A stretch of DNA of 64,000 nt from Prorocentrum cordatum (Eukaryota; Sar; Dinophyceae; Prorocentrales; Prorocentraceae): contig CAUYUJ010014262.1 in assembly GCA_963575745.1 (NCBI GenBank), forward strand, positions 1 to 64,000. The letters run 5' to 3'. Below the pieces are notes generated by a model, which was not told where the DNA came from, made no database searches, and saw nothing but the letters and a program-made list of their open reading frames with translations. This document shows, one piece after another, positions 30,055 to 41,644 of the stretch (within the stretch, counting starts at the first letter, position 1; every line of letters begins with the position of its first letter). The translations under genes and the position numbers were made by a program.

Positions 30055-30890
30055 CTTTGGCCACGGCGCCCCTCGGCCGAGCATGGGGCCCCCGACCTGG
30101 ACCTCTAAGGACCAGCCCGGACGCCAGGGCCCCTCCTGAGCCCGACGTGGCCCCCCAGTCTGCGCGCTCGTGCTGCCTGCTCCTCTTCGGGGTGGACCGC
30201 CCGGAGCCGCGAGCACCTCTTCAGCAGCTGGGAGTCGGGCTCGGGCTCGTCCTCGCCTCCTCACGGCGGGGAGGGGGGGGCGGGGGCAGGGAGGCGGCAC
30301 GCGTGGCAGCTCTGTGACGCGACGGCTTCGGCTCTGGTCTCGCTCGCGCGGCAAGGCACGGCCTCTTAGGAGGAGGCTGCTTCTCAGAAGGCGCCGGCCC
30401 TGCATGCAGAGACAAGGCCCGCGCCTTCTCTGAGGATCGGGGTGCTTCTAAGAAGCCTCCCCCCATTCCCCTACTAAATCGGAGGCAGAATCGAGGCAAC
30501 ATCCAACCGATATAGAGCGTAAATCTCTGAGAACCGGCGAGCTTGGAGGATGTGCAATATCGGGCGCCGCGGCCGCTTCAGAACGTTCCGAAACGCTCTG
30601 GAACGTTCTGGAACACCCTGGAACGGATTTATCCAAATTCTCGGCCCGTCCGACCAACCCCCTTCTGGGGGAACCAAAAGGTACCGATATCGCTACTCCC
30701 CAGACCTCTTCCAGGGTGCGTTCTGCCAAGGGTTTTGAGGCGAATCCAGCGGTGGCGACGAAGGCCTCCCAAGAAACCCAGAAATGGGAAACCGATGGAA
30801 GGGTAGCGGTATGGGTACCTTTTCCTCCTCCGACCCTCTGCGCGCGACAAATCATCCTCATCCTACATTCGGAAGGCAGCGACTAATTAT
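30055..30890. other. No gene recognised
   Basis: GC-rich. GGAACGTTCTGGAACNCCNTGGAACG repeats near 30590-30630 resemble 51340-51390. 30360-30430 recurs at 46095-46185 (AGGAGGCTGCTTCTTAGAAG type). Confidence 0.5.
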
Positions 30891-30892
30891 GC

Positions 30893-31052
30893 TTAGGTCG
30901 GCCATGCCCTCATAAATGCGTGTTTTGGAAGACAAGCGAGCAATAGTGACACAAAACATGGAAGTAGCCAGAAATAGTAGATACATTGTTTCCAGACTAT
31001 TTTTGAAACTGTTTTGGCTTTTCCCTCTGTAGAGGGACATGCCCGATGTAAG
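30893..31052. mobile_element. Family A element, divergent
   Basis: TTAGGTCGGCCATGCCCTCA left, GAGGGACATGCCCGATGTAA right. Confidence 0.78.
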
Positions 31053-31054
31053 AC

Positions 31055-31835
31055 TGACTACCTACCAGACCACCCCAACCCAACCCGAAGACCCGCATTT
31101 CGGGTTGGGGGGGGTAAGGGTTCCACATGTGTTTTTTCAATGCTCCCCGACCCCCCCCCACTGGAAATCGAGGATAAACTTGGGCCTTCGGGTTGGGTCG
31201 GGGTGGTTTGGTGGGTGGTGAAAGACTATGCATCTTGCACCGAGCCCAGCCAGGCCCCTTCTGGGCCCAGGCTCCGTGTGCACGCCCTCCTGGCCAGGCC
31301 CGGCCCGGCCCGTGCCCCGAGATCCGAAGCCGCGAAGCCGTGTACAACATCGCATGACGAACGAACAACACACACCCATACCCATAGGGGGGTCGTTGGG
31401 AGGAGGACTGGCTATGGGTATGGGTGCGGGTTGTCGGACCCTGGGGAACCCTCCCGTTCGAACGGGGACCCCCATCCGACAACACGCACCCATAGCCCTC
31501 TCCGACCCCCCTGTGGGTACGTGTGTGTGTGAGTGTGTTGTTGGTTCGTCATCGCACACGAAGCTCGACATAGAAGAAGAATTGCGCCAAAGAAAAACCC
31601 CAATCAATGCATGGTTTCAAATGGAATCGATAAAGAAAGATCGATCAAGAGATCGACCAGGAACCCGGGAACCCGGAACCCACCGAAATCGGCCTGGAAC
31701 CAATAACCAGGAACCCGGGAACCCGGGAACCCAGCCGGCGACCAAAATCGGCGGGAAACTTTCGCCAAATCTTTCAATTTCCGCTAGGACCCCTTCAGTG
31801 CAAGCAGTGATTGGGGAAAAAGTGTTATTAACAGA
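31055..31835. other. No gene; short inverted repeats
   Basis: ACACACCCATACCCATAGGG (31369) is nearly complementary to CTATGGGTATGGGTGCGGGT (31412); AACCCGGGAACCC units at 31660-31730. No coding signal. Confidence 0.5.
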
Positions 31836-31837
31836 AA

Positions 31838-31976
31838 CTTTTGGCGCGCTCCGCGCGGATTTCTTGGATCCGTGCTGGGTCCCCCTCCCCGGCGGCGCGC
31901 TGGAGGCGCCGCAGGGGGGTCCGCAGGCGCGGATCCAAGAAATCCGCACGGAGCGCCAACAGTTTATGCTTATGGC
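31838..31976. mobile_element. Hairpin family B
   Basis: TTTTGGCGCGCTCCGCGCGG left, CCGCACGGAGCGCCAACAG right. Confidence 0.85.
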
Positions 31977-31994
31977 GTTTTGTTGTTGTTGTTG

Positions 31995-32560
31995 TTGTTG
32001 AACATTATTAATTCTAAAGAATAATTATTGTTGGGACCCCTGGTGCACGGCCCCCCTGCGCCGCCTAGGCCGCAGCTACATTTTCATCATTTTCGTGAGG
32101 AAGCCTCGGGTAATTCGATGTGATCAAGATCCGGTTGTTTTGTTCCCCCCCGCTTTCCCTTGCAAAAAACACTATAAAATGACATTTCTTGTTCTAATAT
32201 AATCAAATTTCAAGAATCCCTTGCAAAAAATAAGGTAAAGTGGACATTCGCGCGCGCAAGACGAAATCCTTCCAAAAGCTTAGTGTTCGGAGCGATTTTA
32301 ACATAAAAACATCAAAAAACCAATGGTTTTTCAACAAAAAAATGTCAAAATCTCATCCCGCGCGCTCTTGCGGATTCGTAGGAAACCAACACTTTTTAAA
32401 CATTTCTGTCAAACGGGCTTTTGCGAGCAACTTTTTCGAACTTCTGCGACAACGGTTGCGCACCTGCCAGGGCCATCATCCCTGTCAAATAATACCATGC
32501 GGGACACATTCGTTTTTTCTTCGCGCGCGCACGCCGAAATCTCCAAAAACCATTGGGTTT
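31995..32560 (-). repeat. Segment A, copy 1 (retroelement 3'-end-like)
   Basis: Near-identical to 33215-33765. On the minus strand it ends with ATTATTCTTTAGAATTAAT then AAC/CAA triplets, the same kind of tail as the LINE at 34.2 kb. Interior has ACGCGCGCG stretches and AAACCAATGGTTTTT motifs. Confidence 0.8.
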
Positions 32561-32934
32561 TAAGAATTTTAGCACCGCGCATCATAAAATCACACGAATC
32601 GCACCGCGCATCAGGTCCTCGAAAAACACCTGCACGACTTTTCAAAATTTCCACCCGCGCGCGCTGTCCGAATCCTAAAAAAACCAATGGTTTTCCAACA
32701 TTTATGTTACATGAGCTCGCGCGAGCTACTTTCGCACGCTCTTGCAACGGGGTTCGCGCGCCTGCCAGGGGCCAGAATCCCTTGCGGTTGCGCCATATGT
32801 TGACCAACTCCGCTCTCTCTGTCTCTCTCTCTGTCTGCTCTCTGTCTCTCTCTCTGTCTCTCTGTATTATGTATTGTATGGCACAATTGCACCATGCTGG
32901 GCACATGCGCGCCCCGAATAAGTGACCAAGTTCT

Positions 32935-33155
32935 GTGGGTGTGTACCCCACGCCAGTGTAGTAGCCACGGTCGTCCGCACGCCACGAAGTGAAGTGTCCC
33001 AACGTCATAGGGCGGGAAGCTGGGTTTGGGTGGTCGCGAAGAGTCGTTTGGATATTTGGTAGAGCTTGTAATGCCCCCCCACGAAGTGGGGGTATTGCCT
33101 GGTGTCGTATGAAAACCCTGGCACTGGGGAGAACACCACGCGTTCGGGTAAAATG

Positions 33156-33165
<10 letters not shown>
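32935..33165 (-). repeat. Segment B, copy 1
   Basis: About 230 bp (CACGCCAGTGTAGTAGCCAC to CGTTCGGGTAAAATGATTG), about 90% identical to 33998-34225; both abut a (TTG)n run (33160-33216 here). Confidence 0.85.
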
Positions 33166-33207
<42 letters not shown>

Positions 33208-33214
33208 GTTGTTG

Positions 33215-33765
33215 TTGAACATTATTTATTCTAAAGAATAATTATTGTTGGGCCCCCTGGTGCGCGCCCCCCCTGCGCCGCCTAGGCCGCAGCTACATTT
33301 TCATCATTTTCGTGAGGAAGCCTCAGAAAAGAGGGTGTGTACAGGATCCGGTTGTTTTGTTGTAATCCGCTTTCCCTTGCAAAAAACAATAGAAAATGAC
33401 ATTTCTTGTTCTAATATAATCAAATTTCAAGAATCCCTTGCAAAAAATAAGGTAAAGTGGACATTCGCGCGCGCAAGACGAAATCCTTCCAAAAGCTTAG
33501 TGTTCGGAGCGATTTTAACATAAAAACATCAAAAAACCAATGGTTTTTCAACAAAAAAATGTCAAAATCTCATCCCGCGCGCTCTTGCGGATTCGTAGGA
33601 AACCCAACACTTTTTAAACATTTCTGTCAAACGGGCTTTTGCGAGCAACTTTTTCGAACTTCTGCGACAACGGTTGCGCACCTGCCAGGGCCATCATCCC
33701 TGTCAAATAATACCATGCGGGGCACATTCGTTTTTTCTTCGCGCGCGCACGCCGAAATCTCCATG
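33215..33765 (-). repeat. Segment A, copy 2
   Basis: Offset about 1.22 kb from copy 1; differences are mostly small indels. Confidence 0.85.
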
Positions 33766-33905
33766 TGTATCATGTGTATCATGTACCATATGCATCATAT
33801 GTATCATGTACCATATGTACCATATGCACCATATCCATCATGTTCCATCTTGTGAGTACGTATCATGTGTATCATGTGTATCATGTACCATATGCATCAT
33901 ATGCA
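33765..33905 (+). repeat. ATGTACCATATG-type tandem
   Basis: ATCATGTGTATCATGTACC and CATATGCATCATATG units, about 140 bp. Confidence 0.92.
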
Positions 33906-33997
33906 ACAGATGTTCTGTGGAAGGCTTAACAACTTCTGTGGGTTAACAAGGCTTAAGAACTTCTGTGGGTGTACGAACGTAGGCTTAACAACTTCTG

Positions 33998-34225
33998 TGG
34001 GTGTGTACTCCACGCCAGTGTAGTAGCCACGGTCGTCCGCAGGCCACGAAGTGAAGTGTCCGAACGTCATAGGGCGGGAAGCTGGGTGTGGGTGGTGGCG
34101 AAGAGTCGTGTGGATATTTGGTAGAGCTTGCACTGCCCCCCCACAAAGTGGGGGTATTGGCTGGCGTCGCATGAAAACCCTGGCACTGGTGAGAACACTG
34201 AGCGTTCGGGTAAAGTGATTGTTGT
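33998..34225 (-). repeat. Segment B, copy 2, adjoining the LINE tail
   Basis: Follows the (CAA)n tail of the LINE on the minus strand. Confidence 0.85.
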
Positions 34226-36790
34226 TGTTGTTGTTGTTGTTGTTGTTTCTTTTGTTTTTTATTGTTTTTTTCTTCCTTTTCTTCAGCGACAAGATCCCTG
34301 TGCCCAATATTTCTGCGGCATGTCTCAAGCTGCCAGGCCGGGCCCGAAACACGGCCAAATCGCCCGCTTCCCCAAAACATGCGACGCCAGGATCTCAAGC
34401 ATTCGCATTCGCACTCTCATCAGGACATGGTCCTTGCCTACTTGGGCCAGAGCGTGGAGGTCTTAACCTCTTTATGCGTACACGTGCTGGAAAAAGCAAA
34501 GGCCAGACAGCACTAGCGTGCTTCCCTGTTGGAGTTAGTTCAGGCGTCGGTGTCGTTTGGTGTCGTGTTGACAGGTGTCTTGGTCATTTTGTTGGGGTGC
34601 TGGGTTCCGTCGATGAGATGAAATCGGACTCCATGCTCATCCAAGTGGTTGTGTCGGAGGCTACGTTGATCCATGTACATAATGTCATTCATGGCGTCAC
34701 TCAAACCGTCGTTCGTTCGCGTGGTCGTAATCCGCTGTCGGATGTAGTCGTGTAGTTCGTCCTCCCACCGTTTCGGTTGTCGGCCTTGTTGGCGCTGTCC
34801 TCGTTGTCTCGCATCGAGACCAGGATGCTAGTGAGCAACTTGTTGAGTCCGGCGCTGTGACGGGCTACTGTGGGCCTGTCTCTACAGAAGTCGTCGCTGT
34901 GTCGCGACCCATGGCTCCATGTCGTGTAGGTCCATCAAGCAATTCGCTCTGTGTGTTGTGCGGCGGATGAAGTCGAGCCACGGCTCGGTAACGTCGTCAG
35001 TGATCAGGTTGGCCAGATCGACCGTCTCGGGAAGTTAGGGTTCGTCGGGGCTGCTGCCGAGGTCATCGTCAGAGGACGTGGCGGTAGATGAACTGGTGGT
35101 CGTTGAAGTAACAGCCGCGGATGTGGCGGAAGTGCTGTCCCAGAAATGGTTTGGCGAAGTGGTTGTAGCCTGTGTAGTGTGCTCGTCGTGGTGGCTCTTC
35201 CGGAGTCGTGGCGTGTTGATGATCATTCTGGTCATTCTTCGTTGTGTGGTGTTGAGCTGTCGTTTCATGGACTCCGTGACACTGTCCGAATGTTCCTCCA
35301 TACCTGTCGGAGTCACAGCGGCGACGAAGAGCTTGAGTCGGTGCTTCACTGGGTAGCTGTTGCTCGTGAGCACCTGTCGCTGATGTGCGAATGCGGCCCA
35401 TGCGCATTTGATCTGGTGTTGCAGTTCCACCGCCATTGGATCGTTGAATGCGATGGTCTGCCCAAGGTCCTTGAATTTCCCGTCGTGTGGTGAAATCTCA
35501 ATCTCCATGCCGTGCACAGGGCAGTTTTTAATACATAGGATTTTCAAGCATACAGGATTTTTTAAGATATGATTAGTTTATGAATACAATTATGCATGAA
35601 CTCATCGTTGCTTTTAATACTAAAACTCTGCGTTTTTATACATGGTTCGCACGCGGAGCATGTATAAAAAAACGGCACTGTATGTTGGCCGACCGTGCGC
35701 ATGCTCGGCCCGTGCGTTTGGTCAAGTTGGTCATGACCTCTGCCTTCGCCGGGTGTGCTTCGAGAGCCCGTGGGCCGTGGCTGCAGTAACGGTGTCGGCG
35801 AGCAGCTCGGCGAGTCGTGGCAGGGTCGGGGCCAGCAGCACCTCATCTGCGAATCGTTGATTGGTGAGAATGAGGAGGAGGAGGAGGAGGAGGAGGTGGA
35901 GGAGGAGGAGGAGGAGGAGGAGGAGGAGAAGAGGATGAGGAGGAGGAGGAGGAGAGGAGGAGGAGGAGGAGGAGGGAGGAGGAGAGGAGGAGGGAGGAGG
36001 AGGAGGAGGGAGGAGGAGGAGGAGGAGAGAGGAGGAGGAGGGAGGAGGGGAGGAGGAGGAGGGAGGAGGAGGAGGAGGAGGAGGAGAGAGGAGGAGGAGG
36101 AGGAGGAGGAGGAGAGGGCGGGGCGCAGGGGGGACAGGGGGGGGGGAGGAAGAGGGAACAAGGGGGCAGATTGGGGATGAGAAGTCGCTGAGTTGGATGC
36201 CGCGGTGGGTGTCCCGCCACTTTGTCGTCAGGGGTGCCCTGATGTGCTGCAGCACTGCTTCGTCCCGCGGCGGAGGGAGAATGGCCGGCTGTCAATGTCA
36301 GTGCGTGCATGTGGCTGTCTGGCCATGGTGCAGCTGCTGTTGTATGGTTGTGTATCCTGGCTCGATGCCCTGGGCGCGCAGAGATTGCCAGATGCTATCG
36401 TGCTCGGCCGAGTCGAAGGCTTCCTTGAAATCAAGGGACCCATAGACTCTGTTGCCACTCGTGTGCCCGTTGTCGTAGAAATTGGAGTGTAAACGAGTGG
36501 TCCGTCGTAGTGTCCGGGTCGGAAGCCTGCTTGATCAGGTGTTTGGTGGGTGTCGAGTATTGGCTGGAGTCGGTTGTACAGTAAGCGGCTTTAGAGCTTG
36601 TGTAGCACAGGCATGCTACACATCGGTCGGTAGTTGCTTGGGAGTGTGAGGTCCCCAGACTTGGGACTGACTATGACGATGGTCTGTCGCCACTTCTCTG
36701 GAGTCGGAGCTGCTGGTTGCAGCGTGGTGTTGTACAGGTGGGTGAGGGCTGTCTCGAAGAGCCAGCCCTGTCTTGGAGAAGAGTCTTGAA
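34219..36790 (-). pseudogene. Decayed LINE-type non-LTR retrotransposon (reverse transcriptase), 5' truncated
   Basis: Minus-strand remnants in order: PEKWRQTIVIV and NYRPMCSMPVLHKL (fingers, about 36700-36595); DQAGFRPGHYDG (about 36540); LDFKEAFDSAEHDSIWQSL (motif A, DFKEAFDS at 36432-36409); RGIQLSDF (about 36190); FADE (35853-35842, motif C); AHGL; KFKDLGQTI, AWAAFAHQRQVL and HRLKLFVAAVTPT (thumb, about 35480-35330); and MESDFISS near 34620. The fragments lie in different frames separated by stops, a (GGA)n expansion and an AT-rich insert (35530-35720). The copy ends in a (CAA)n tail at 34246-34219. A family C element sits at its 5' end. Not functional as read. Confidence 0.85.
35871..36168. 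repeat. GGA tract inserted inside the LINE reverse transcriptase
   Basis: About 300 bp of imperfect GGA splits RGIQLSDF from LTNQRFADE. It is bounded by GATTGGTGAGAA (35859-35870) and GATTGGGGATGAGAA (36169-36183), a short duplication of the target. Confidence 0.8.
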
Positions 36791-36950
36791 GGGGCCCCAG
36801 GACACAAAATAAATACACATACGTAAAAAGATTCCCCATATTTTCCAATATTTTCTGGGTTTTTGTCTTCCCCCCCACTTCCCCCATATTTTCTTATATT
36901 TTCTTAGGAATCGACGATTAATTATGTCTGTGTGTTTTTTCCCCTCCTGA
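36788..36950. mobile_element. Family C element inserted at the LINE's 5' end
   Basis: TGAAGGGGCCCCAGGACACA left, TTTTTTCCCCTCCTGA right; AGTCT(TGA) on both sides. Interior has ATATTTTC repeats and TGTGTCTGTGTG-like text. Confidence 0.85.
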
Positions 36951-37409
36951 AGTCTTGACACGCCAAGATCGCAAGGGCCGGCCCAACCCCTGAAGACTTC
37001 GGGTCATACCTCGGCTCCCCGAGGGCCGCTCGGGACGATCCGGGCAACCCCAGAACGCCCTCGGCGGTGCGCAGCTGCTGGGAAGCATGCAGAGGCTCGA
37101 ATGCCGCCGAGCACCGACGCAAGCGCCCGAAAGCCGCTGAGAACGCCAAGATGGTCACGCACCTGTCTCGGGGATGGTCGCGCCGCCCGTCGTGACAAAC
37201 ACGCGAGGCCAACATCTCAGGGGTGCATATTTGGACGCCCGAAACGGATACGGAAGAAATGGGTACGATGCCCAACGGCACATGTGGTCCAAAACCGGCA
37301 GCAGCCGTTGTTGGGCAGGCGGCTGTCTGTCTCAAATGGACAGCTCCCGCATCGACACCGACAGCGAGTCCTGGTCAAAATGAAAAGGACATGCTGTCGG
37401 TCTTTGTGC

Positions 37410-37600
37410 CAGTCTCGGGGGTGTCCAGAAAGGGGGGCGTCCAAGAGGGTGAGGCGCAAATCATGGCCGGCGGCATGTGCGCGGCCCAGGGGGGGAGGTC
37501 GGGTACGCATCGAAACAAGAAAAGGTGCCATGTCATCTGGGGCGGTATCATGCCCCCCGCCAGAATATTCCCCCCCCAGTCATCACCCAGTTCTTGGCCA
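37410..37600 (+). repeat. Dispersed repeat J, copy 2
   Basis: GAGGCGCAAATCATGGCCGG, AAGAAAAGGTGCCAT, CCCCCCAGTCATC. Confidence 0.72.
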
Positions 37601-37604
37601 CCCC

Positions 37605-37797
37605 CTAGGTGGGGTCCGCGTAGATGCGGTCGGCGGATCGCGCCGCACCGCCGATGTGTCGGCGATGCATCGGCGACGTCGGTGATGCATCGGCGGCGTC
37701 GGCGTGGGGGAAATCGGGCTCCGCATCGTGCCGCATCGTCGATGCATCGGCGATGCGGCGCGATCCACCGACTCCATCTACTCCGACCCCATCTAGG
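37605..37797. mobile_element. TIR element R, copy 2
   Basis: TAGGTGGGGTCCGCGTAGAT left, ATCTACTCCGACCCCATCTA right; GATGCATCGGC units inside. Confidence 0.82.
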
Positions 37798-37901
37798 AGC
37801 CCTCGGGTTTTTGGCCGCTCCCGACATTCTTTCCGTACCCATTTCGATCGTCCCGAAAACACAAGAGTCGGCGCCCTCCCCGCCCGGGGCGCGTGCGGAC
37901 G

Positions 37902-38153
37902 TTGAGCAGGGACCGACCGTCCCGGCATTCCTACAGGCTTATCACGACATGTTCTTAGAACCCCGGAATGTTCCAAGAACAATCACAAGTTTCTCATAAC
38001 ATGGGCCCGAAGTGATAAAGCAGGACAGACTCAGCCAGAAAGGTTCTACTCAGCCAGCAATGTTCTCAGAGCACTTCGTGCAAACCACAGAAGGTCCTTA
38101 GAACACTCTCTGGTGGGCCCATAGGCGACCCAAGACGCTTCGCCACTGCTTGA
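37902..38153. mobile_element. Family E element
   Basis: TTGAGCAGGGACCGACCGTC left, GACGCTTCGCCACTGCTTGA right; internal GAATGTTCCAAGAAC-type short inverted motifs. Confidence 0.83.
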
Positions 38154-38273
38154 CAAGTGTCGGCGCACTCCCCGCCCCAGGCGCGTGCGGACGGGGCCTG
38201 GCGCCTGGCGACAGTCCCGCCCGCCGACGGCGCCGGGCGCCCCGTGGGGCGAACGGGCCGCGCAGCTGGTAAG

Positions 38274-38422
38274 GTTAAGTCGGGCCTGTCCTCCTACAGG
38301 AGGATTTCGGACGAAAAATCAGAACAATCCGAATAAAAAAACGCGCGCGAAAAACCACACATGATCAAACCATCGTCCCCACACTATTTGTTTTTTGACC
38401 ATTTTTGAAATTTCCCTCCCTG
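38274..38422. mobile_element. Family A element, right end lost
   Basis: TTAAGTCGGGCCTGTCCTCC left; the right side stops at AATTTCCCTCCCTG. Confidence 0.72.
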
Positions 38423-38558
38423 TGCACGTCGTTCATTTCTAATCGTGTTTACTTCTAATTGTGCTCGTTTCTGATTGTTCCTGGCCCCCTAATGGCCAGG
38501 AAGAGGCCCCGGATAGAACACTTAGAAATGAAAGGATCTTGGCCCCAAAAAATATCGG

Positions 38559-38728
38559 CGGTGGACAGACCTCCCTTTAGCAAACCTCCCCTTAGTGAAA
38601 ACGGCCTGGGACCGAAACCGACGGGCCTGGACCCGCAAAAATGACGGCCGCGACGCCCTCTCGCGAACCGAAAACGTCGGCCAATTCCTTAATCAACGTG
38701 TCAGGGTAGGAGGTCGATCAACCTCCGG
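38559..38728. mobile_element. Family D element
   Basis: GGTGGACAGACCTCCCTTTA left; GGAGGTCGATCAACCTCC right. Confidence 0.82.
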
Positions 38729-38776
38729 GAGAAATCAAAGAACTTTCGATCAATTGGAAATGAGCAGTGTGTATAT

Positions 38777-39008
38777 TGAACAAGGACCGACCGTCCCGGC
38801 ATTCCTATAGTCATACCACGAAATGTTCGTAGAACCCAATCATGTTCTAGTAACAAAACCAATGTTATTATAAAACAATCCCGATGTGTTAAAATAAAAC
38901 AGTCCCAGCCAGAAATGTTCTATGAACATTTCGTGGGAAGCACAAAAGGTTCTTATAACATTGTTTGGTGGGGCTGTAAGCGAGCCGGGACGCTTCGCCA
39001 CTGCGTGA
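38777..39008. mobile_element. Family E element
   Basis: TTGAACAAGGACCGACCGTC left, GACGCTTCGCCACTGCGTGA right. A family A right end (39009-39033) follows directly. Confidence 0.82.
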
Positions 39009-39204
39009 GTAGAGGGACAGGCCCGACGTGAGGGTAAGGCCTCAAGCTGCGCACGGGCAGCCCTTCCAGGCAGCCCGGCTGGCCTCAGCACCTCGAGATG
39101 CATCCAGGCGCCGCAGGCTTGTTGCGCGGGGCGTCTTCGCAGACCCCCTCGCGTCGTGCAAACAGCACGACGGGAGGCTTTGCGCCATTTTCGGCCTCCA
39201 GGGG

Positions 39205-39310
39205 CCTCTCTTGGGCCTCGGGGGAGTCAGAAAACGACTCAGGGTGCAAAACTGGTCCCAGGGAGTGGGTCCAGACCCCTGGGGGTCGCGTCATGAAAAA
39301 AATATGACGT
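39205..39310 (-). repeat. Dispersed repeat H fragment
   Basis: TTGGGCCTCGGGGGAGTCAG, AAAACTGGTCCCAGGGAGTG, TCATGAAAAAAATATGACGT; others listed at 51055. Confidence 0.65.
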
Positions 39311-39628
39311 CCCCTGGCCCTCATTCTTCCAGACCTTCCGTGCTGACCTTCCACACTCTTGCGCTTCGTGAAGCGCTGAGTTTTCTTGCGTTTCCTGAGG
39401 CTTTCAATCGTTTCAATGCATCACCTTCCGCGCCTTCCGCAGAGGTCGGAAGGTCTGGAAGAATGAGGGCGAGGGTCGGGGGTCTGGGTTCGCTGGGCTT
39501 CGGGCCCCCTGGGGCCAGCACAGCTCCACGAGGCTCGCAGCGAGGCCGCCGAAAGACCGACCGGGCTCGAGGCTCTGTCACGCTGCCGGCCTTTCTTTCG
39601 CGGCGTCGGGCGTCCGGCCCCTCGAGGG

Positions 39629-39791
39629 TGAAGGGGCCCTGAGACACACAAATAAATACACACAAAGAAGAAGATCCCCCATATTTTCCCATATCTTCTG
39701 GATTTGTGTCTTCCCCCTCACTTCCCATATTTTCCCATATTCTCTGGGGAATCGAGGATTCATTGTGTCTGTGTGTTTTTTCCCCTCCTGA
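39629..39791. mobile_element. Family C element
   Basis: TGAAGGGGCCCTGAGACACA left, TTTTTTCCCCTCCTGA right; GAGGG on both sides. Confidence 0.86.
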
Positions 39792-40035
39792 GAGGGGTCC
39801 CAGCTGGCCTCAGGAGGCCACCCGGGCAGACCGGGGCGAACTGAACCCGCACCCCAACGCTGGGGCCCCGCGGGCCCTCGGGGCGCTGCCGGAGGCGGCG
39901 CCGGGGTGCCGAGGCCGCCCTGGGCTGCTCTCGGGGGGCCCCGGGGAGGCCTGCGGGGGACTGCCCGCGGGGGGCTGGCCTGCTGGGGTCCGCCGGGGCT
40001 GGCCGCCTGGGCGCAGCCTTCGTGCCCCCCCCCCC

Positions 40036-40274
40036 TTGAGCAGGGACCGGCCGTCCCGGCATTCCCATAGTCCTACCACGAAATGTCCGTAGAGAACCCA
40101 AGCATGTTCCAAGAACAGGAGCAATGGTTCCTGGAACATCAGCCCGAGGTGATACAAAGCAGGACACGCTCCGCCAGAAATGTTCTGAGAACAGTTCGTG
40201 GGAACCAAAGAAAGTTCTTAGAACATTGCTTGGTAAGGCTATAGGCACGCCGGGGCGCCTCGCCACTGCTTGAG
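40036..40274. mobile_element. Family E element
   Basis: TTGAGCAGGGACCGGCCGTC left, GGCGCCTCGCCACTGCTTGA right. Confidence 0.85.
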
Positions 40275-40369
40275 GCCCCCGTCGTCTCCAGGGCCGACCT
40301 GCATGCGGGTCTGCAGGCGCTTCAGCGAGGTGACGGGCTTCTCGGGCCTGTAGAGGCTAACGAAACCAC

Positions 40370-40476
40370 ATCCTCCTCCTCCTCCTCCTCCTCCTCCTCC
40401 TCCTCCTCCTCCTCCTCCTCCTCCTCCTCATCCTCCTCCTCCTCCTCCCCCTCCTCCTCCTCCTCCTCCTCCTCCT

Positions 40477-40507
<31 letters not shown>

Positions 40508-40560
40508 TCCTCTTTCTTCTCCTCCTCCTCCTCCTCCTCCTCCTCCTCCTCCTCCTCTCC
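40370..40560. repeat. CTC triplet tract
   Basis: Long CTC with rare CAT/CCC changes. Confidence 0.96.
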
Positions 40561-40784
40561 CCTGGGCTTAAGTCGGGGCCCTGGCACCTCGGCGCCGGCT
40601 TCGAGCCGGGCGCTTCTGCCTGGTCTCCGGGCGCCGGGCCCTCACAGGTCGACCCGGCTGGAAAATGGCGCAGAAAGGTGGAGTCTGGGGCTCTGGCCGT
40701 GATTTTCGCGACGTTGCAATTTCTTCCCAACCATCCTGTGGTGTTGGGTCCTCGCTTTGAAGAGACGGTGCTCCGCGTCTCTCC

Positions 40785-40870
40785 TCCTTCCTTCCTTCCT
40801 CCTCCCCCTCCTCCCTCCTCCCTCCTCCTCCTCCCTCCTCCCCCTCCTCCCTCCTCCCCCTCCTCCCTCG
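40785..40870. repeat. CTCCCTC-type tract
   Basis: Imperfect CTC/CCCTC; GCGACGTTGCAATTTCTTC precedes (40708) and follows (40869), a flanking direct repeat of about 19 bp. Confidence 0.88.
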
Positions 40871-40946
40871 CGACGTTGCAATTTCTTCAGTGTCGTGGAA
40901 ATGGCCTGGCGGCGGGGCTGCAACCAACTGCATGCAGCACTTTTTG

Positions 40947-40970
40947 CCCCCCCCCCCCCCCCCCCCCCCC
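40947..40970 (+). repeat. Poly-C run (24)
   Basis: 24 consecutive C; length may be unreliable. Confidence 0.9.
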
Positions 40971-41082
40971 TTGCCTATTCCCCTCTGTCGTGACCCAGGC
41001 CTGTTCCACACGGACAGCATCTCGAACTCCCCGGGCTGGGCCGACTTGGCCTTCCTCTCGGAGAGGCAAAATCGGCACGAAC

Positions 41083-41195
41083 ACAAACTTTCGGAGGTCC
41101 GCGCGGATTTCTCGGATCGCGTCGCTGGAGGCGCCGCCCGGGGTGTCCAGCGCGGATCCAGAAGATTCGCGCGGCCCTCCGACAATTCCCCATGA
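41083..41195. mobile_element. Hairpin family B, shortened
   Basis: TTTCGGAGGTCCGCGCGG left, CGCGCGGCCCTCCGACAA right. Confidence 0.78.
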
Positions 41196-41644
41196 GGCTG
41201 GAAGCACCTGCGCTCGGGCTCACCTGTGGAACACTTGGCTAGGCCACGCGCCGGAGATGCACCTTGCGGAAGCCCGGCGCACCGTATGATGGCCGAGCCT
41301 GCGAAACACATCTTGCCATATGTGCATCCAACCATCGCCGAGACTGACCGCGTCATGTGAGCGATTCCGGAAACCCGGAACCCAAACACGTTGCCACCTC
41401 TCGGGGCGCAGCTGCTCACGTCCGCCGCCTTCCGCCAGCATTCCGCAGGCTTCCGTCGGCGCAGGCGGCCCCGCTTTACCTCCGCCTGCCGCCAACTTTC
41501 CGCCGCCTTCCGCCGAGGGAGCAGCGGAACTCCTTCGATCCTCGATGGCGAGGCCGGCCCTTCCCAAAGGTCCGACGTCGTGACTTTTTCAACGCGGGGT
41601 CCCGGGAAGCCTCGACCCATTCCCCACATGACCGGTTTTTCATC

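Noticed and set aside
31369-31520. Inverted CCCATAGGG motifs as a possible regulatory hairpin or telomere-like repeat
   Set aside because: Imperfect and single; no telomeric array or gene nearby to regulate.
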